From positions 1-38,124 of the forward strand of contig CALALV010000067.1 in NCBI GenBank assembly GCA_937925605.1: 38,124 nucleotides of DNA. The letters run 5' to 3'. The number at the start of each line of letters is the position of its first letter. Within the stretch, counting starts at the first letter, position 1. Source of the DNA: an uncultured Woeseia sp. (lineage in GTDB: Bacteria > Pseudomonadota > Gammaproteobacteria > Steroidobacterales > Woeseiaceae). A program made the position numbers and the translations under genes. Below, piece after piece: positions 31,406-38,124 of the stretch. A model generated the notes under the pieces. The model made no database searches. It was not told the DNA's origin and worked only from the letters and a program-made list of their open reading frames with translations.

Positions 31406-32574
31406 CGCGCCCTCGCCCGCTCCTCGAGCATCGCGACTGCCGGCAGCGTCTTGCCCTCGACGAACTCGAGGAACGCGCCGCCGCCGGTCGAGATATAGGA
31501 AATATTCTCGCCGACGCCGTACCTGTCGATGGCCGCCAGCGTGTCGCCGCCCCCGGCGACCGAGAACGCGTCGCTCGCGGCGATCGCCTCGGCGATCTTC
31601 TGCGTGCCGGCGCCGAACGCGTCGAACTCGAACACGCCGACCGGGCCGTTCCAGATGATCGTTCCCGCCCCGGCCAGCAGCTCCGCGAAGCGGGCGGCGG
31701 TCTCCGGCCCGATGTCGAGGATCAACTCGTCGTCGCCGACGGCGTCGACGGCGCGCACCTCTGCCGTGGCGTCGGCCGCGAAGCGGTCCGCAGTGACGAC
31801 GTCGGTCGGCAGCGGGATCGCGGCCCGCCCCTCGCCGCCCGCCGCGAGCCGCCTCGCCGTGTCCAGCATGTCCGCCTCGTGCAGCGACTTGCCGACCGCG
31901 TGGCCGGCCGCGGCGATGAAGGTATTGGCGATGCCGCCGCCGACGATCAGCGTGTCGACGAGGCCGGCCAGCGCATCGAGCACGTCGAGCTTGGTCGAGA
32001 CCTTCGAGCCGCCGACGATCGCGACGAACGGCCGCGCGGGGCTCTCGATTGCCTTGCCGAGCGCGTCGAGTTCGCGCGCGAGCAGCGGGCCGGCGCAGGC
32101 GACGGGCGCGAATTTCGCGACGCCGTAAGTGCTCGCCTGCGCGCGGTGCGCGGTGCCGAAGGCATCCATGACGAACACGTCGCACAGGCCGGCGAGGCGC
32201 TTCGACAGCGCGTCGTCCGAGGCCTTCTCGCCCTTTTCGAAGCGGATGTTCTCGAGCAGCACGACGTCGCCCGGCGCGACCTCGACGCCGCCAGACCAGT
32301 CGCTCACGAGCGGCACGTCGCGGCCGAGCGCCTCGCCCAGCCACGCGGCGACCGGCGCGAGCGAGAACTGCGGGTCCGGCTTGCCCTCCTCCGGTCGCCC
32401 GAGGTGCGACACGAGGATGACGGCCGCGCCGGCGTCCAGCGCGGCGCGAACCGTCGGCAGCGCCGCCTGCAGGCGGGCATCGCTCGCGACCCGGCCGTCC
32501 TCGAGCGGCACGTTCAGGTCCTCGCGGATCAGCAGGCGCTTGCCCGCGAGCTCGAGATCGGCCATCCGCAGCAT
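31402..32574 (-). CDS. pgk: Phosphoglycerate kinase
   Basis: Phosphoglycerate kinase transfers phosphate from 1,3-bisphosphoglycerate to ADP. The 390-residue protein has RLLIREDLNVPLEDGRV (11-27), the substrate-binding SHLGRP, the ENIRFEKGEKA segment, AFGTAHRAQAS, VGGSKVSTKLDVL (hinge) and GPVGVFEFDAFGAGT. The nucleotide motif SVAGGGDTLAAI lies near the C terminus. The start is given as ATG 32574; the next Met (MADLELAGKRL, residue 4) is an alternative. It is 4 nt after gap, in the order tkt-gap-pgk common in proteobacteria. Confidence 0.97.
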   Translation of the reverse strand: MLRMADLELAGKRLLIREDLNVPLEDGRVASDARLQAALPTVRAALDAGAAVILVSHLGRPEEGKPDPQFSLAPVAAWLGEALGRDVPLVSDWSGGVEVAPGDVVLLENIRFEKGEKASDDALSKRLAGLCDVFVMDAFGTAHRAQASTYGVAKFAPVACAGPLLARELDALGKAIESPARPFVAIVGGSKVSTKLDVLDALAGLVDTLIVGGGIANTFIAAAGHAVGKSLHEADMLDTARRLAAGGEGRAAIPLPTDVVTADRFAADATAEVRAVDAVGDDELILDIGPETAARFAELLAGAGTIIWNGPVGVFEFDAFGAGTQKIAEAIAASDAFSVAGGGDTLAAIDRYGVGENISYISTGGGAFLEFVEGKTLPAVAMLEERARAR

Positions 32575-32578
32575 CGCG

Positions 32579-33589
32579 TCAGCCCGCGTTGGCGTAGGCG
32601 ATGGTCGTGTCGAGCATTCGGTTCGAGAAGCCCCACTCGTTGTCGTACCACGACAGCACCTTGACCAGCGTCCCGCTCATGACTTTCGTCAGCCCGGCGT
32701 CGTAGGTCGACGAGGCCGGGTCGTGGTTGAAGTCGATCGAAACCAGCGGCTCGTCGTTGTACGCGAGCACGCCCTTGAGCGGGCCGTCCGCGGCCGCCTT
32801 CATGATCTCGTTGATCTCGTCGATCGAGGTCTCGGGCGCGGCGGCGAAGGCCAGGGCGAGCGCGGGCACGTGGGTGGTCGGCACGCGGACCGCGTAGCCG
32901 TCGAGGCGCCCGGCCAGTTCCGGCAGGACCAGCCCGACCGCGGCAGCGGCGCCGGTCTTGGTCGGGATCTGCGACATCGTGGCGGAGCGGGCCCGGCGCA
33001 GGTCCTTGTGGAACACGTCAGTCAGCACCTGGTCGTTCGTGTACGCATGGATCGTCGTCATCAGCCCGTGCTCGACGCCGATCGCCTCGTGCAGCGGCTT
33101 GACCAGCGGCGCCAGGCAGTTGGTCGTGCAGGAGGCATTCGATATCACCGTGTCGGAGGCCTTCAGCGTGTCGTGGTTGACGCCGTAGACGATGGTCGGC
33201 ACGTCGCTGCCGGCCGGCGCCGAGACGATCACCTTCTTCGCGCCGCCCTTCAGGTGCGCCGACGCCTTCTCTTTTGAATTGAACAGGCCGGTCGACTCCA
33301 TGACGATGTCGACGCCGAGCTTGCCCCACGGCAGCTTGGCGGGATCGCGTTCGGCCAGCACCCTGATGCGGTCGCCGTTGACGATCATCGAGTCGCCGTC
33401 GACCTCGATCTTGCCGGGGAAGCGTCCGTGCGCCGTGTCGCGACGTGTCAGGTGCGCGTTCGTCTGCGCGTCCCCGAGGTCATTGACGGCCACTATCTCG
33501 ATGTCCTTGCGCCGCTCGCCCTCGTACAGCGCGCGCAGGATGTTGCGGCCGATGCGGCCGTAGCCGTTAATGCCTACCTTGATCGTCAT
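32579..33589 (-). CDS. gap: Glyceraldehyde-3-phosphate dehydrogenase, type I
   Basis: This enzyme oxidises glyceraldehyde-3-phosphate to 1,3-bisphosphoglycerate with NAD(P)+. The 336-residue protein from ATG 33589 (after AGGAGA) starts MTIKVGINGYGRIGRNILRA, with the catalytic SNASCTTNCLAP (Cys154), His181 in HAYTNDQ, and SWYDNEWGFSNRM at the C terminus. After the Rossmann strand it reads VAVNDLGDAQTNAHL, and the segment RRDTAHGRF replaces the commoner KYDSVHGR. An upstream in-frame start at 33613 would add eight residues with no support. It lies between tkt (47-nt gap with a palindrome) and pgk. Confidence 0.97.
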   Translation of the reverse strand: MTIKVGINGYGRIGRNILRALYEGERRKDIEIVAVNDLGDAQTNAHLTRRDTAHGRFPGKIEVDGDSMIVNGDRIRVLAERDPAKLPWGKLGVDIVMESTGLFNSKEKASAHLKGGAKKVIVSAPAGSDVPTIVYGVNHDTLKASDTVISNASCTTNCLAPLVKPLHEAIGVEHGLMTTIHAYTNDQVLTDVFHKDLRRARSATMSQIPTKTGAAAAVGLVLPELAGRLDGYAVRVPTTHVPALALAFAAAPETSIDEINEIMKAAADGPLKGVLAYNDEPLVSIDFNHDPASSTYDAGLTKVMSGTLVKVLSWYDNEWGFSNRMLDTTIAYANAG

Positions 33590-33612
33590 TGCTTTCTCCT
33601 GTCGAGTCGTCA

Positions 33613-33630
33613 CGCCGGCCGCGGCCGGCG
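33613..33630. repeat. 18-bp perfect GC palindrome between tkt and gap
   Basis: CGCCGGCCG-CGGCCGGCG is fully self-complementary and lies 6 nt past the tkt stop, upstream of the gap ribosome binding site. In RNA it could form a hairpin that separates tkt and gap expression by processing or partial termination; no T-run is present. Confidence 0.5.
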
Positions 33631-33636
33631 CCTACT

Positions 33637-35670
33637 TCAGCCCAGCAGTTCGCGGGCCACGGAAATCACGTTGTCCGGCGTGAAGCCGAAGTGGTCGAAC
33701 AGCTTGCCCGCCGGGGCCGACGCGCCGAAGGTGTCGAGCCCGATGACGCGGCCCTCCGTGCCGACGAAACGCCACCAGCCCTCGCTCGCACCGGCCTCGA
33801 TCGCTATGCGCCGGGTGCAGTCGCGCGGCAGCACCCCGGCGCGGTAGTCGGCCGGCTGCGCGTCGAAGACCTCGATGCACGGCAGCGACACGACGCGCAC
33901 GGCGACGCCGTCCTCGCGCAGCCGCGCCGCGGCGGCCTGCGCCAGCGCGACCTCGGAACCGGTCGCGAGCAACAGCAGGTCCGGCTTGCCGTCGCTGTCG
34001 CTCAGCACGTAGGCGCCGCGCGCGATGTCCGCGCGCTGCTCCGCGCTGCGCGACTGGTGCGGCACGCCCTGGCGGGTCAGCACCAGGCTGGTCGGCCCGT
34101 CGCTGCGCTCGAGCGCGGCGCGCCAGGCGACCGCGGTCTCGACCGTGTCGCAGGGCCGCCAGACCTGCATGTTCGGCATGATGCGCAGGCTCGCGACGTG
34201 CTCGACCGGCTGGTGCGTCGGCCCGTCCTCGCCGAGCCCGATCGAATCGTGCGTGTAGACGAACACCTGGCGGACGCGCATGAGCGCCGCCATGCGCAGC
34301 GCGTTGCGGGCGTAGTCGGAAAAGGTCAGGAACGTGCCGGTGTACGGGATGACGCCGCCGTGCAGCGCGAGCCCGTTCGCGATGGCCGACATGCCGAACT
34401 CGCGGACGCCATAGTAGACGTAGTTGCCGCCCGCGCCGTCGCTGCCGACCGGCACCGAGCCGGAGTGCTTCGTCAGGTTCGAGCCGGTCAGGTCGGCCGA
34501 ACCGCCGACGAGTTCCGGCAGCCGCGGCGCGTAGGCCTCGAGCGCGACCAGCGAGGCCTTGCGCGTCGCCATGTCGGCGCCGTCGCCGTCGATCGCCGCA
34601 ATCGCCTCGTCGGCGAAGCTCGCCCAGTCGGCGGGCAGCTCGCCGCGCTGGCAGCGGGCGAATTCTTCGGCCAGCTCCGGGTGCGCCGCCGCCCAGTCGG
34701 CGAAGCGCCGCTCCCAGTCGTCCTGCGCGGCGCGCCCGCGCTCGCGGCCGTCCCAGGCCGCGCGAATGTCGGCGGGTACCTCGAACGGCGGGTGCTGCCA
34801 GTCGAGCTCCGCGCGGGCCGCGGCGATTTCGTCGTCGCCGAGCGGTGCGCCGTGGGTCGCGGCGGTGCCCTGCTTGTTCGGGGCGCCGAAGCCGATGACG
34901 GTGCGGCAGCAAATCAGCGACGGCCGTTCGCCGTCGGCCAGCGCCTCGTCGATCGCGGCGGCCACGGCCGCCGGGTCGTGACCGTCCACGTCCTCGACGA
35001 CGTGCCAGCCGTAGGCGCGGAAGCGTCCGGCCGTGTCGTCGGTGAACCAGCCGCGCACTTCGCCGTCGATCGAGATGCCGTTGTCGTCGTACAGGCAGAC
35101 GAGCTTGCCGAGCTTCAGCGTGCCGGCGAGCGAGCAGGCCTCGTGCGAAATGCCCTCCATCAGGCAGCCGTCGCCGAGGAAGACCCAGGTGCGGTGATCC
35201 ACGACCCGCTGGCCCGGCCGGTTGTAGCGCGCCGCCAGCAGCTTCTCGGCCAGCGCCATGCCGACGGCGTTCGCGAGCCCCTGCCCGAGCGGCCCGGTCG
35301 TGGTCTCGATGCCGAGTTCCGGCTCGTACTCGGGGTGGCCCGCGGTGTGTGCGCCCAGCTGCCGGAAATTCTTCAGTTCATCGAGCGACAGCGGGTAGCC
35401 GGTCAGGTGCAGCAGGCTGTACAGCAGCATCGAGCCGTGCCCGTTCGACAGCACGAAGCGGTCGCGGTCGGCCCACTGCGGATCGGCGGGATTGTGTTTC
35501 AGGTAGTCGTTCCAAAGCACCTCGGCGATGTCGGCCATGCCCATCGGGGCTCCGGGATGGCCGGAATTGGCGGCCTGGACGGCGTCCATGCTGAGTGCGC
35601 GAATGGCATTGGCGAGCTGCCGCCGCTGGGGCTCGGTGGCGGCGGTCCTGCGGGGTGATTCCTGGGACAT
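33637..35670 (-). CDS. tkt: Transketolase
   Basis: Transketolase moves two-carbon ketol units in the pentose phosphate pathway, with thiamine diphosphate. The 677-residue protein (E. coli 663) starts MSQESPRRTAATEPQRRQLA, then has NAIRALSMDAVQAANSGHPG and the ThDP/Mg2+ motif GDGCLMEG...DDNGIS (166-200, Asn197). HGAPLG, the pyrimidine domain with SADLTGSN and THDSIGLGEDGPTHQPVEH, and a C-terminal domain follow. The open frame continues upstream to 36972 antisense to metK, but homology begins at ATG 35670. First gene of tkt-gap-pgk, divergent from metK. Confidence 0.97.
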   Translation of the reverse strand: MSQESPRRTAATEPQRRQLANAIRALSMDAVQAANSGHPGAPMGMADIAEVLWNDYLKHNPADPQWADRDRFVLSNGHGSMLLYSLLHLTGYPLSLDELKNFRQLGAHTAGHPEYEPELGIETTTGPLGQGLANAVGMALAEKLLAARYNRPGQRVVDHRTWVFLGDGCLMEGISHEACSLAGTLKLGKLVCLYDDNGISIDGEVRGWFTDDTAGRFRAYGWHVVEDVDGHDPAAVAAAIDEALADGERPSLICCRTVIGFGAPNKQGTAATHGAPLGDDEIAAARAELDWQHPPFEVPADIRAAWDGRERGRAAQDDWERRFADWAAAHPELAEEFARCQRGELPADWASFADEAIAAIDGDGADMATRKASLVALEAYAPRLPELVGGSADLTGSNLTKHSGSVPVGSDGAGGNYVYYGVREFGMSAIANGLALHGGVIPYTGTFLTFSDYARNALRMAALMRVRQVFVYTHDSIGLGEDGPTHQPVEHVASLRIMPNMQVWRPCDTVETAVAWRAALERSDGPTSLVLTRQGVPHQSRSAEQRADIARGAYVLSDSDGKPDLLLLATGSEVALAQAAAARLREDGVAVRVVSLPCIEVFDAQPADYRAGVLPRDCTRRIAIEAGASEGWWRFVGTEGRVIGLDTFGASAPAGKLFDHFGFTPDNVISVARELLG

Positions 35671-35740
35671 GGGCTCGTATCGGCCGCGGCGGCCGTCAAA
35701 GTGATTGAAGACGTGAGCCCGCGGGAGATCGGGCCACGGC

Positions 35741-35769
35741 ATTTTCCCTGTTTGCCCCGTGACCCGCAA
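35741..35769 (-). promoter_or_regulatory. Candidate tkt-gap-pgk promoter
   Basis: On the minus strand TTGCGG (35769-35764) and GAAAAT (35746-35741) are 17 bp apart. The start would be near 35734, leaving a leader of about 64 nt that contains the CGGCCG-CGG-CGGCCG repeat (35681-35695). The match is moderate. Confidence 0.4.
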
Positions 35770-35813
35770 GCCGCCGCCGCGCGGCGCGTGCCGTTCGCCG
35801 CGATACAGAGGGT

Positions 35814-35855
35814 TACAATGCGTGCCGGTGCAATGTCGCGGCACTAGGGTACAAT
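35814..35855 (+). promoter_or_regulatory. Repeat-bearing metK leader with two TACAAT boxes and a hairpin
   Basis: GGTTACAATGCG (TACAAT at 35814-35819), GGTGCAATG (35828-35836) and GGGTACAATGCG (TACAAT at 35850-35855) recur in one orientation. Between the outer two, GTGCCG (35822-35827) can pair with CGGCAC (35839-35844). The TACAAT hexamers are good -10 boxes, but no matching -35 boxes are clear. It could be tandem promoters or a regulator-binding array. Confidence 0.45.
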
Positions 35856-35889
35856 GCGCGTCGTTTTCGCTGCCGCAGCCCCGTTTCTC

Positions 35890-37050
35890 ATGAGCGATTC
35901 CTTCCTGTTCACCTCCGAGTCCGTCTCCGAGGGTCACCCGGACAAAATTTCCGACCAGATCTCCGACGCCGTCCTGGACGCGATCCTGGCGAAGGATCCC
36001 GCCGCGCGCGTCGCCTGCGAGACCCTGGTGAAGACCGGCATGGTGCTGGTCGCGGGCGAGGTGTCGACCGAGGCCTGGGTCGACATCGAGGAGCTGGTGC
36101 GCGAGACCGTCCTCGAAATCGGCTACAGCGACTCGTCGATGGGCTTCGACGGCGCGTCCTGCGCGGTGCTGAACGCGCTCGGCAAGCAGTCGTCGGACAT
36201 TCGCCAGGGCGTCGACCGCGGCACGCCGGAGGAACAGGGCGCCGGCGACCAGGGATTGATGTTCGGCTACGCCAGCAACGAGACCGACGTGCTGATGCCG
36301 GCACCGATCACCTACGCCCACCGGCTGGTCCGCCGGCAGGCCGAGGTTCGCAAGAACGGCAAGCTGCCGTGGCTGCGGCCGGACGCGAAGAGCCAGGTCA
36401 CCTTCCGCTACGAGAAGAACGTGCCGGTCTCGATCCAGGCGGTCGTGCTGTCTACCCAGCACCGCGCCGACGTGCGCATGCAGGACCTCGAGGAAGCAGT
36501 CGTCGAGGAGATCATCAAGCCGGTGCTGCCGGCCGAACTGCTGGCCCGCGACGTGCGCTACCACATCAACCCGACCGGGCGATTCGAGGTCGGCGGGCCG
36601 ATGGGCGACTGCGGCCTGACGGGCCGCAAGATCATCGTCGACACCTACGGCGGCTCGGCCCGGCACGGCGGCGGCGCTTTTTCCGGCAAGGACCCGTCCA
36701 AGGTCGACCGCTCGGCGGCCTACGCCTGCCGCTACGTCGCCAAGAACATCGTCGCGGCCGGGCTTGCCGACCGCTGCGAGATCCAGGTGTCCTACGCGAT
36801 CGGCGTCGCCGAGCCGACCTCGATCAGTCTGCACACCTTCGGCACCGGCAAGGTCAGCGAGGAACGCCTGACGGCGCTGGTGCGGGAACACTTCGACCTG
36901 CGGCCCTACGGCATCCTGAAGATGCTCGACCTGGTCCGCCCGATCTACCGGCCCACGGCCGCCTACGGCCACTTCGGCCGCGACGACATAGACCTGAGCT
37001 GGGAGCGCACCGACCGCGCCGAGGCGCTGCGCGGCGCCGCCGCGGCCTGA
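35890..37050 (+). CDS. metK: S-adenosylmethionine synthetase
   Basis: MetK makes SAM from methionine and ATP. The 386-residue protein (E. coli 384) from ATG 35890 begins MSDSFLFTSESVSEGHPDKI, with the ATP-binding GHPDKISDQ, GAGDQGLMFGYA (signature 1) and GGGAFSGKDPSKVDRSAAY (signature 2, P-loop-like). The adenine and methionine residues are in family order. An upstream in-frame ATG at 35854 would add 12 hydrophobic residues and overlap the -10-like box, so it is unlikely. No clear ribosome binding site precedes the chosen start. It is 44 nt ahead of ahcY. Confidence 0.97.
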   Translation: MSDSFLFTSESVSEGHPDKISDQISDAVLDAILAKDPAARVACETLVKTGMVLVAGEVSTEAWVDIEELVRETVLEIGYSDSSMGFDGASCAVLNALGKQSSDIRQGVDRGTPEEQGAGDQGLMFGYASNETDVLMPAPITYAHRLVRRQAEVRKNGKLPWLRPDAKSQVTFRYEKNVPVSIQAVVLSTQHRADVRMQDLEEAVVEEIIKPVLPAELLARDVRYHINPTGRFEVGGPMGDCGLTGRKIIVDTYGGSARHGGGAFSGKDPSKVDRSAAYACRYVAKNIVAAGLADRCEIQVSYAIGVAEPTSISLHTFGTGKVSEERLTALVREHFDLRPYGILKMLDLVRPIYRPTAAYGHFGRDDIDLSWERTDRAEALRGAAAA

Positions 37051-37094
37051 GCAGTACCGCTCCCGTACCCGAACAGATTGACCAGGAGAACGCC

Positions 37095-38124
37095 ATGAGC
37101 AGCGAAGCCGTTGCCATCAAGGAACACGATTACAAGGTCGCCGACATCGCGCTCGCCGACTGGGGCCGCAAGGAAATCGCGATCGCCGAAACCGAGATGC
37201 CGGGCCTGATGGCGCTGCGCGAGGAGTTCGGCGCGAGCCAGCCGCTGGCCGGGGCACGCATCGCCGGCTGCCTGCACATGACGATCCAGACCGCCGTGCT
37301 GATCGAGACGCTTACCGCGCTCGGCGCCGAAGTGCGCTGGTCCTCGTGCAACATCTTCTCGACCCAGGACCATGCGGCCGCGGCAATCGCGGCGAGCGGC
37401 GTGCCGGTATTCGCGTGGAAGGGCGAGACCGAGGAAGAATACTGGTGGTGCGTCGAGCAGACGATCAACGGCCCGGACGGCTGGCAGCCGAACATGCTGC
37501 TCGACGACGGCGGCGACCTGACGCAGGTGATGCACGACAAGTACCCCGAGCTCATGAAGGGCGTGCGCGGCGTCTCCGAGGAGACCACGACCGGCGTCAA
37601 GCGCCTGTACGACATGATGAAGGACGGCACGCTCGGCTGCCCGGCCTTCAACGTCAACGACTCGGTCACGAAATCTAAATTCGACAACCTGTACGGCTGC
37701 CGCGAGTCGCTGGTCGACGGCATCAAGCGCGCCACCGACGTCATGGTGGCCGGCAAGGTCGCGATCGTCTGCGGCTACGGCGACGTCGGCAAGGGCTCGG
37801 CACAGTCGCTGCGTGCGCTCGGCGCCACGGTCTGGATCACCGAGGTCGATCCGATCTGCGCGCTGCAGGCGGCAATGGAAGGCTATCGCATCGTGCGGCT
37901 CGACGAAGTCGTCGAGCAGGCCGATATCATCGTCACCGCCACCGGCAACTACCACGTCGTCGAGGGCCGTCACCTCGATCGCATGAAGGACCAGGCGATC
38001 GTCTGCAACATCGGTCACTTCGACAACGAGATCGACGTCGCCTACCTGAAGAAGTACGAGTGGGAGAATATCAAGCCGCAGGTCGACCACGTGATCCGGC
38101 CGGACGGCCGCCGCATCATCCTGC
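37095..38124 (+). CDS. ahcY: Adenosylhomocysteinase (S-adenosylhomocysteine hydrolase), 3' end cut by window edge
   Basis: AhcY hydrolyses S-adenosylhomocysteine, the inhibitory by-product of SAM-dependent methylation, to adenosine and homocysteine, using bound NAD. The visible 343 residues start MSSEAVAIKEHDYKVADIAL after AGGAGA. They contain GCLHMTIQTAVLIETL, SSCNIFSTQDHAAAAIA, the bacterial-type insertion around DLTQVMHDKYPELMKG, the substrate-binding NVNDSVTKSKFDN, and the NAD-binding Rossmann motif VCGYGDVGKGSA. About 90-100 residues are missing off the right edge. It is cotranscribed with metK, joining the two halves of the SAM cycle. No SAH riboswitch fits in the 44-nt gap. Confidence 0.97.
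   Translation, partial: MSSEAVAIKEHDYKVADIALADWGRKEIAIAETEMPGLMALREEFGASQPLAGARIAGCLHMTIQTAVLIETLTALGAEVRWSSCNIFSTQDHAAAAIAASGVPVFAWKGETEEEYWWCVEQTINGPDGWQPNMLLDDGGDLTQVMHDKYPELMKGVRGVSEETTTGVKRLYDMMKDGTLGCPAFNVNDSVTKSKFDNLYGCRESLVDGIKRATDVMVAGKVAIVCGYGDVGKGSAQSLRALGATVWITEVDPICALQAAMEGYRIVRLDEVVEQADIIVTATGNYHVVEGRHLDRMKDQAIVCNIGHFDNEIDVAYLKKYEWENIKPQVDHVIRPDGRRIIL

Noticed and set aside
35671..36972. Upstream extension of the tkt frame, antisense to metK
   Set aside because: Transketolase homology begins at 35670; the extension lies opposite the strongly conserved metK gene.
37051..37094. Possible SAH riboswitch before ahcY
   Set aside because: The gap is only 44 nt and lacks the conserved GAGGAGCGNUGC-type core; it holds just the ribosome binding site.
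1..38124. CRISPR arrays, insertion sequences, tRNAs, prophage or toxin-antitoxin genes
   Set aside because: I looked for spaced direct repeats, transposase motifs, tRNA cloverleaf ends and small paired ORFs on both strands and found none that hold up.

Overview
The window is a gene-dense, GC-rich stretch of chromosome from a gammaproteobacterium. The evidence is gene content and order. rsmH-mraZ-rnpB-rsmI-lpoA-yraN-diaA, then sspB-sspA-petCBA, then degS/algW, murA, ibaG, and kdsD-kdsC-lptC-lptA-lptB-rpoN-hpf-ptsN-rapZ follow the backbone order I know from Pseudomonas and, in part, Escherichia. LpoA, SspB, DegS and the Lpt/Kds genes point to an LPS-bearing gammaproteobacterium. The very high GC, frequent GTG/TTG starts and tight packing would fit Chromatiales- or Xanthomonadales-like lineages, but the sequence does not let me name a genus.

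Layout. 1-2993 (minus): the head of the division/cell-wall (dcw) cluster (mraZ, rsmH, running off the left edge), with a consensus promoter and three MraZ boxes, then RNase P RNA and rsmI. 3099-6007 (plus): lpoA, yraN, diaA. 6027-9831 (minus): cytochrome bc1 (petABC) followed by the stringent starvation pair sspA/sspB. 10065-11141 (plus): a DegS-type periplasmic protease. 11149-12663 (minus): ibaG and murA. 12829-20736 (plus): a long run for LPS core-sugar synthesis and LPS export (yrbG, kdsD, kdsC, lptC, lptA, lptB), then sigma-54 and its satellites (rpoN, hpf, ptsN, rapZ), then mgtE to 22183. 22176-24024: a patatin-like lipase (minus) and an exported Bcp-type peroxiredoxin (plus). 24035-29987 (minus): pyk, a membrane-anchored penicillin-acylase-family Ntn hydrolase, a MoxR AAA+ ATPase and a CoxE-like VWA protein, all codirectional. 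30056-31405 (plus): a Tat-exported PhoX/DUF839 protein. 31402-35670 (minus): tkt-gap-pgk. 35890-38124 (plus): metK-ahcY, running off the right edge.

Functionally the window is mostly housekeeping: murein precursor and LPS supply, respiration, nitrogen-PTS regulation, lower glycolysis/pentose phosphate and the SAM cycle. I see no insertion sequence, prophage, CRISPR array, tRNA or toxin-antitoxin locus. The less ordinary parts are the pyk-acylase-MoxR-VWA block, the PhoX gene lying antiparallel inside a glycolytic cluster, the gaps in otherwise conserved synteny (no dolP, mla or npr where they are usual), hpf with a base composition unlike its neighbours, repeated GC-only palindromes in intergenic gaps, and a repeat-bearing leader before metK. 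I did not find convincing evidence of an entirely new system. The acylase-MoxR-VWA block is the best candidate for a closer look.
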